12,892 nucleotides of DNA, taken from Porogramme epimiltina. Lineage: Eukaryota; Basidiomycota; Agaricomycetes; Polyporales; Polyporaceae. This document shows positions 8,341-12,892 of the stretch, one piece after another. The notes beneath the pieces were generated by a model. That model worked only from the letters and a program-made list of their open reading frames with translations. It made no database searches and was not told the DNA's origin. The stretch is taken from the NCBI GenBank assembly GCA_900155495.1, contig FTLJ01001258.1, positions 1 to 12,892 on the forward strand. The letters are read 5' to 3'. How positions within the stretch are numbered: position 1 is the first letter of the stretch; each line of letters opens with the position of its first letter. The translations under genes and the position numbers were made by a program.

Positions 8341-9614
8341 CTAACAATTCTGCCATCTCACCAGAGCAGCTTCAAAAACATCTGGATCCCCAAAATCCAA
8401 GAAAGGCGTCGGTGGTACCTTGGGAAGCCACTTCTCGTCCACGCTCCAACAACCCTCCCCGCCACCAAGTCTGTCCTGCCAATTCTGTAGTGCCGTGTTC
8501 CCTTCCTCGTCAATGGACCCGAAGACATCCCGAGCTGGTACAAGGGCCCACGGTCGCGTCGACGCGCGATGCAGGGCGTTCAACCGTTCACAGAACATGA
8601 GGTGCTCTGCGTAGGGGGTACCGCACCACGAGCCGGGAGAAGGCGGTGGGCATGGCTGGATCATCAGCATCTCGAGGTTCGCAAAGTTCAGCCCCCCTTC
8701 CTGTGCAGCCTCTACCCAAGGAAGATGAGAATATTAACCGCCATTTTCGGATCACGATGACGCAAACTGTACTTACTAGCCCCGAGGAGCTGTGCTAGAT
8801 CATTTTCAACCACATCGGACATATCGTACAAGCGTGTAATGCGGAGATGCGTCAGCCGCGGGGCGGTATGGGTCCATCGGCGTAGATCTAGCACCGCGTG
8901 GCACCCCAGAATGTTCAGGCGCTGCAGGCGGGGGAAGCACGGCGGCCCCTCCTCCCCCACCTCGTCCACACGCGCGTGGACGGGTGCGAACCGGAGCTGT
9001 CCGGGCGAGTCGATAATGGTGAGCTCGCGGAGCTGGGGCGCGCGCATGTGCGCGAGCGCGGGAGGCAGGCCGAGCGCGCCTCCGCGGTCGTTGACGAGCA
9101 CGAGCGTGCGCAGGTCCGGCGCGACGAGCACCACGAGCGCCGCGGCGTCCCTGTGGAACGCTAACATCTCGCTACCGGCGGCGCCGTCACCTGCGCGCAC
9201 CGCCTGCGACTCACGCGCGCGGCGGGGCTGCGCGGCGCTCGCAAAGGAGGCGAGGAAGAGGTGGTGCAGGCGGGGCGTGGGGGTGTTGGCCGCGGCTGCA
9301 TGCGCGCACTCTTGGGCGAAGGAGGCGAGGAATTGATGGAGCTGGGCGTCGTCGGGGTCGCGCGGGGCGATGTGGATGGAGGTGAACCGCACAAAGTGGG
9401 AGACGGCTCGGATAAACTTGGAGGTGCGCGAGAGGGAGCATCCGGTAAACCCGCCGTCGGTGCATGCAAGGGAGAATATTTCCTCCAGGGTTTCGACTTC
9501 CAGAGAGGTGAGGCGGGTGTTCAGCTAGCATATGATGGTCAGTATTATTGAGGAATGAGGTCAAGGAGCACCGCTTACCTGGTCACATCTATCGTAGTCA
9601 CTTTCTTCCTGCAT
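8341..9614 (-). CDS. Array F-box protein FB5 (intact, 384 aa)
   Basis: Exons are 9614-9579, 9524-8777 and 8711-8341, with introns of 54 and 65 bases and consistent phases, giving 384 residues. Exon 1 codes MQEESDYDRCDQ. Exon 2 starts with the F-box (LNTRLTSLEVETLEEIFSL, about 13-55), followed by FVRFTSIHIAPRDPDDAQL and leucine-rich strands APDLRTLVLVNDRGG, APQLRELTIID, FPRLQRLNILGCHAVLDL and APRLTHLRITRL. Exon 3 starts AAQEGGLNFANLEMLMIQP and carries the C-terminal block (STRPWALVPA, DRLGGGEGCWSVDEKW). About 25 further residues extend into sequence that is 3' flank in FB6. It is the nearest relative of the FB3 pseudogene. The expected role is an SCF substrate receptor with unknown target. Confidence 0.85.
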
Positions 9615-9816
9615 AGAGACCAAGTGCTAGAAAATACAATGCAATTAGATAATGTTCAGGCTTGAGTGGGGTGCTGGGCACTGGGGAGAACCCCTATACA
9701 TGTTCCTATATGCCTCAACGCTGAGTCATTCAAACGCTGCGGAACTTAGTATTGACACCGGCACCAAACTAAAACGGAACACCTGGATACTCGGTATAGT
9801 ATCCAAGGACACTCAC
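9615..9816 (-). promoter_or_regulatory. FB5 upstream module (array promoter, copy D)
   Basis: This copy is very close to copy A. It has CCCCTATACAT (9691-9701), TGAGTCA (9722-9728) and GCGGAACTTAGTATTGA (9739-9755), followed by CACCGGCACC and ATAGTATCCAAGGACACTCA (9796-9815) just before the carrier scrap. The TATA-like element is about 80 bases upstream of the FB5 ATG. Confidence 0.55.
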
Positions 9817-9870
9817 AGATCGCCGCGACGTTGTCGGCGCGCTCGTGCATACATGCGGATCCAAGTTCAC
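9817..9870 (+). pseudogene. Short carrier exon-4/intron scrap (unit boundary)
   Basis: AGATCGCCGCGACGTTGTC and the following CGTGCATACATGCG align with the carrier exon 4 end and intron donor (AGCTCGTCGCGACGTCGTC, CGTACATGTGAG). The match fades after about 50 bases. It occupies the same place, just beyond a promoter module, as the scraps at 4919, 6130 and 11423. Confidence 0.6.
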
Positions 9871-9955
9871 AGCCCAGTATGAAGAGGGCATCAACCACAT
9901 TGGTCAAACCCCACCAGAGCAGTCTCGTCTACACCTAAGGTTCCAAGAAGAATCA

Positions 9956-11228
9956 TCAAGGCCGTACTCTGACGAGCCATTCCTCGTCCATCTTCCAACA
10001 CCCCTCCCCACCTTCGAGTCTGTCCCGCCAGTCCTGCAGCGCCATGTCCCTGTCCTCGTATATAGACCAGGAGGGTTCCATGGCCGGTATAAGGGCCCAC
10101 GACTGCGTTGACACGTAATGCAGCTTCTTCAACTGATTACAGAAGTCTGAGTATGTCACGTAGACATTACTAGCCCGCGCTCCGGGAGCCGGTCGTGGGC
10201 GCGGTTGGACCATCAGCGTCTCGAGGTGCGCAAAGTCCACCCCGCGTTCCTGCTCGTGTTCTGTCCAAGGATGATGAAGATGAAGTCAGCTGCCCGTTCG
10301 ACTCATAGATTTCGGGCCACGTCGACGTGAACTGTACAGGACACTCACCGGCCCCGAGAAACCGCGCCAAGTCGTCGTTCGCCATCTGTCCCAGGATATC
10401 GCGCAAGTGCGTAATGCGGATGTGCGTCAGTTTCAGCGCGGTGTGGGCCCAACGTCGCAGGTCCAGCATCTCCAGGCACCCCGGGATGTTCAGGCGCTCC
10501 AGGAGCGGGAAGCGAGGCGGTGCTTCCTCGCCATGGGCCGCCACAGGCGACGTCGCCTGTGTCGTCCGGCGGGAGAGTACCGGTGCAAATTCGAGCTTCC
10601 CGTCCCGGTCGACAACGGTGAGTTCGCGGAGCCGCGGAAAGTACGGCGCGTGCGCGAGCGCTGAGGGCAACCCGACGTCGTTGAAGCGACCGTTGACAAG
10701 CGCGAGCGTGCATAGATCGGGCGCGACGAGCCGCATGAGCGCTGTGGCGTCCTCGTGGAAGGTGGAGGTCTGGGCAGTAGAGACGCAGCGGCCCAGACCG
10801 ACCTCCGTCGAGCCCCCGCGCGCCCCTGGCCGACGAAGAGACTCGGACTCGCTCGTGAAGGGGGCGGCGAGAAAGAAATTGTGCACGCGGGGGACGAGGG
10901 TGCCGGCGGTGGCCGCGCGGACGCGTTCCTGGGTGAAACTAGTGAAGAACTGCGAAAGTTGGGCGTCGTCGAGGTCGCGTGGACCGATGCAGACCGAGGT
11001 GAAGCGCATGGAGCGGGAGGCGGCTTGGATGGACTTGGAGGTGCGCGAGAGGGAGCATCCGGTGAACCCACCGTCGGAGCATGCCAGAGCAAATATCTCC
11101 TCCAGGATTTCGACTGGCAGGGAGGCGAGGCTGGTGTTCAGCTGGATACCGCGTTCAGCAATCCGAGAAAGGAGGACTAATGAAGGACTCACCTCGTCAC
11201 ATAGACCACAGTCACTTTCTTCCCGCAT
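9956..11228 (-). CDS. Array F-box protein FB6 (intact, 377 aa)
   Basis: Exons are 11228-11193, 11141-10349 and 10260-9956, with introns of 51 and 88 bases; phases agree and the product is 377 residues. Exon 1 codes MREESDCGLCDE. A longer in-frame start at 11255 exists, but the conserved exon 1 of the paralogues favours 11228. The first intron happens to be open in frame, so retention would still give a protein. The F-box is at about 13-55 (LASLPVEILEEIFALACSD), followed by SVCIGPRDLDDAQLSQFF and leucine-rich strands FPRLRELTVVD, FPLLERLNIPGCLEMLDL and KLTHIRITHLRD. Exon 3 holds AHLETLMVQP and the C-terminal block (STQSWALIPA, DRLEGGEGCWKMDEEW), stopping soon after. FB8 is its closest relative. 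Likely an SCF substrate receptor of unknown target. Confidence 0.85.
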
Positions 11229-11422
11229 AGAGAGACCAAGGACTAGAAACTTCAACGCAGTTAGGCTTAAGTTGGGTGCTGGATGCTGGATGCTGGAGAA
11301 AAGCTCTATGCATTCCTATATGCATCAACGTTGAATGATTTGAACGCTGCGGAACTTAGAATTGACACCAGCACCGAACAAGGGAACACTCGGATACTCG
11401 CATAGTGTTCAACGACAATGAC
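11229..11422 (-). promoter_or_regulatory. FB6 upstream module (array promoter, copy E)
   Basis: The module is present but partly changed: CTCTATGCATTCCTATATGC (11304-11323) at the TATA position, TGAATGA where other copies have TGAGTCA, and GCGGAACTTAGAATTGA (11349-11365), followed by CACCAGCACCGAAC. A short tandem run of GCTGGAT-like units lies at about 11277-11297. Confidence 0.5.
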
Positions 11423-11470
11423 AGCTCGTCGTGACGTTGCCCGCGCGCCCGTGCATATATGTGAATCCAA
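11423..11470 (+). pseudogene. Short carrier exon-4/intron scrap (unit boundary)
   Basis: AGCTCGTCGTGACGTTGCC followed by CCCGTGCATATATGTGA aligns with the carrier exon 4 end and splice donor (2894-2933). It is closest to the scrap at 9817; both continue with GATCCAAG- or AATCCAAG-like sequence, so these two boundaries share a more recent ancestor. Confidence 0.6.
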
Positions 11471-11570
11471 GCTCTCGGCACATAATCAAAAAGGCATGAA
11501 CCACACTGACCAACTAGCAACTCTACCTCGCCAGAGCAGCCTCATCTACACCGAAGGCCCGCAGGATGGT

Positions 11571-11965
11571 CTAGGCTGTACCCTGACGAGCCAATTCTCA
11601 TTTATCTTCTAACAGTCCCGCACACCGGGAGCCGATCGCTGGCGCGGCTTGAGCATCAGCATCTTGAGATGCACAAATTCCAGTCCACATTCCTGTGCAA
11701 ACTCTGTTACCCAAGAATGATAAAGGTTAGCTGTCTTTCTAGGATCACCGTCGTGCAGGTTGCAAAAAGCACCCACCGGACCCGAGGAACGACGCCAAAG
11801 GCTCGAGCTCAAGTGCGAGACGCGAATTCGGAAGTGCATCAGCCGTGGCGTTACATAACGGTGGGAGTCGAGTCCGACGGAGGTGCAACGCTGGCACCTG
11901 CTGGTACCTGAGCATGTTTAGGCGCTCCGAGCGTGGGAAGCGGGATGGTGCCTCACCGCGGTGAC
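11571..11965 (-). pseudogene. F-box pseudogene FB7 (heavily deleted)
   Basis: Only pieces of the 3' half survive. The terminal codons equivalent to LVRVQP-stop lie near 11571-11590. They are joined, after loss of most of exon 3, to a fragment reading AQECGLEFVHLKMLML (about 11640-11700). Next come the second intron and the decayed end of exon 2, reaching the segment equivalent to FPRLERLNML near 11915-11945. The F-box and the first exon are gone. The donor reads GTGGGT. Similarity ends at about 11965. No product is expected. Confidence 0.8.
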
Positions 11966-12115
11966 TTTGATGACGAAAAGATGAGTACTTATCATTGATG
12001 CTATGACGAGGAAGGCAATGATTTAGTCACTACTCCATCCCACTCTAGTGACACTATAAGCAACGTCTCGTATTGAAACTCTGGCACCTCGTGGGCGCTC
12101 TGAGTCACTCGTGTA
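11966..12115. other. Intergenic remnant with one TGAGTCA site
   Basis: No gene is visible here. GTATTGAAACTCTGGCAC (12070-12087) and TGAGTCA (12101-12107) resemble pieces of the array promoter module, but in the opposite order to the intact copies, suggesting rearrangement or independent decay. Confidence 0.35.
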
Positions 12116-12180
12116 CTACTTGTCAAGTAACTTATCTGTGTATGTCGTTCATATATTGTAATCAGACAGTTGAATGGGTG
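12116..12180 (+). pseudogene. Scrap of carrier last exon and 3' UTR
   Basis: CTACTTGTCAAGTAACTT resembles the end of the carrier gene (CGTGCTTGCCAAGTAACTT at 3257-3275, including its stop codon). Weak similarity continues into the AT-rich 3' flank. It lies upstream in plus sense of FB8, as the real carrier end lies next to FB2. Confidence 0.5.
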
Positions 12181-12289
12181 GAAAACCTACATATCAACAG
12201 GGGAGAGCCAAACACACTGACTAAATTAACAGTCACTGGCAGTGGGACGCCTAACTCGCAAAAGCATCTTCATCTAAACATCCCAAGAA

Positions 12290-12850
12290 CTAAGGCTGGA
12301 TCCTGACGAGCCATTCCTCATCCATCCTCCAACACCCCTCCCCACCGTTAAGCCTGTCCCGCCAGTCCTGCAGGGCCATGTCCTTGTCCTCGGATATAGA
12401 CCTGGAGCGCTCCCCAGCAGGTATAAGAGCCCACGACCGCGTCGACATGTAATGCAGCTTCCTTAACCGGTCACAGAATGCAAAGTACTCAATGTAGACG
12501 TTACCACACATTGCGCCGGGACCAGGCGGTGGGTACGGCTGGATCATCAGTGTCTCGAGGTGCGCAAAATGCAGCCCCCTTTCCTGCGCAGGTTCTGTCC
12601 GAGGATGGTAAAATCAGCTGCCTTATCTAGTACTACTAGATTTCGGGCTACGTCGACGCGAATTGCACAAACACTCACTGGCCCCGAGGAACCGTGCCAG
12701 GTCATCAGTGGCAATTTCCGAGTCCATGCGTGTAATGCGAAGATGTGTCAGTTGCGGCGCGGTATGGGCCCAACGGCGCAGGTCCAGCATCTCCCGGCAC
12801 CCCGGTATGTTCAGGCGCTCCAGGAGCGGGAAGCGAGGCAGTGCTTCTTA
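12290..12850 (-). pseudogene. F-box copy FB8, 3' half only (probably disrupted)
   Basis: Exon 3 (12594-12290) and the end of exon 2 (from 12679 leftward in gene order) are well preserved, with an 84-base GT-AG intron between them. Exon 2 reads LPRFPLLERLNIPGC, EMLDLRRWAHTAPQLTHL and DDLARFLGA. Exon 3 has AHLETLMIQP, STRSWALIPA and DRLNGGEGCWRMDEEW, then a stop at the same place as FB6. Going upstream in exon 2 the frame meets TAA (12850-12848), where FB6 has GAG, and similarity is lost soon after. No F-box is present in the window. Either this copy was broken by an insertion or deletion, or the rest lies beyond the edge; the in-frame stop favours a pseudogene. Confidence 0.65.
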
Positions 12851-12855
12851 GGGCA

Positions 12856-12892
12856 TAGCACGGGTCGGGTACGGGTAGATTTAGGTCTACCC
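12856..12892. repeat. GGGTAN-like short repeats at the break in FB8
   Basis: Where similarity to F-box exon 2 ends, the sequence becomes imperfect six-base units (CGGGTC, GGGTAC, GGGTAG). It ends with GGGTAGATTTAGGTCTACCC (12873-12892), which has inverted ends GGGTAGA/TCTACCC. It may be the edge of a repeat array or of an inserted element; the window ends before this can be told. Confidence 0.45.

Noticed and set aside
10327..11334. 335-residue plus-strand frame opposite FB6
   Set aside because: Although long, it lacks any domain and mirrors the FB6 exon; equivalent frames opposite the paralogues are broken, while the F-box frame is kept.

Overview
The window looks like nuclear DNA of a filamentous basidiomycete, most likely an Agaricomycete and perhaps a polypore. 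The reasons are GC-rich coding sequence, many short introns (about 50-90 bases) with GTRNGY donors and CTRAY-like branch sites, pyrimidine-rich promoters, and the combination of a peroxisomal-type mitochondrial carrier with an expanded F-box family. I see no tRNA, rRNA, CRISPR array or intact transposon gene. All gene models below were assembled by hand from splice signals and frame continuity; none has been checked against transcripts or databases.

Layout. Positions 1-1665 (minus) hold an F-box/leucine-rich gene that runs off the left edge. A 330-base divergent promoter separates it from a six-exon gene (1996-3272, plus) for a 317-residue carrier of the peroxisomal adenine-nucleotide transporter type (ANT1/PMP34/PMP47). 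From 3393 to the right edge, everything recognisable belongs to one tandem array of F-box genes, all on the minus strand. Intact copies are FB2 (3393-4707), FB4 (6351-7737), FB5 (8341-9614) and FB6 (9956-11228). Broken copies are FB3 (about 5060-5929), FB7 (11571-11965) and FB8 (12290 to the edge). Each intact copy has the same three-exon plan: a 36-42 base first exon, a long exon with the F-box and leucine-rich region, and a last exon with a strongly conserved tryptophan- and glycine-rich C-terminal block.

The spaces between F-box copies are not random. Each intact promoter carries a repeated module (a TATA-like element, usually a TGAGTCA-type site, and a GCGGAACTTAGTATTG-like element). Several modules are followed by a decayed scrap of the 3' end of the carrier gene. 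The largest scrap (6130-6400) keeps part of carrier exon 4, the intron and most of exon 5. This suggests that the array grew by genomic tandem duplication of a unit of about 2 kb, running from inside carrier exon 4, through the convergent F-box gene, to just beyond its promoter. The scraps mark the unit boundaries.

How the genes work together: the F-box proteins are expected to be substrate receptors of SCF ubiquitin ligases. The carrier is expected to move adenine nucleotides or related cofactors across the peroxisomal membrane. I see no evidence of a functional link between them; their association looks like a consequence of the duplication history.
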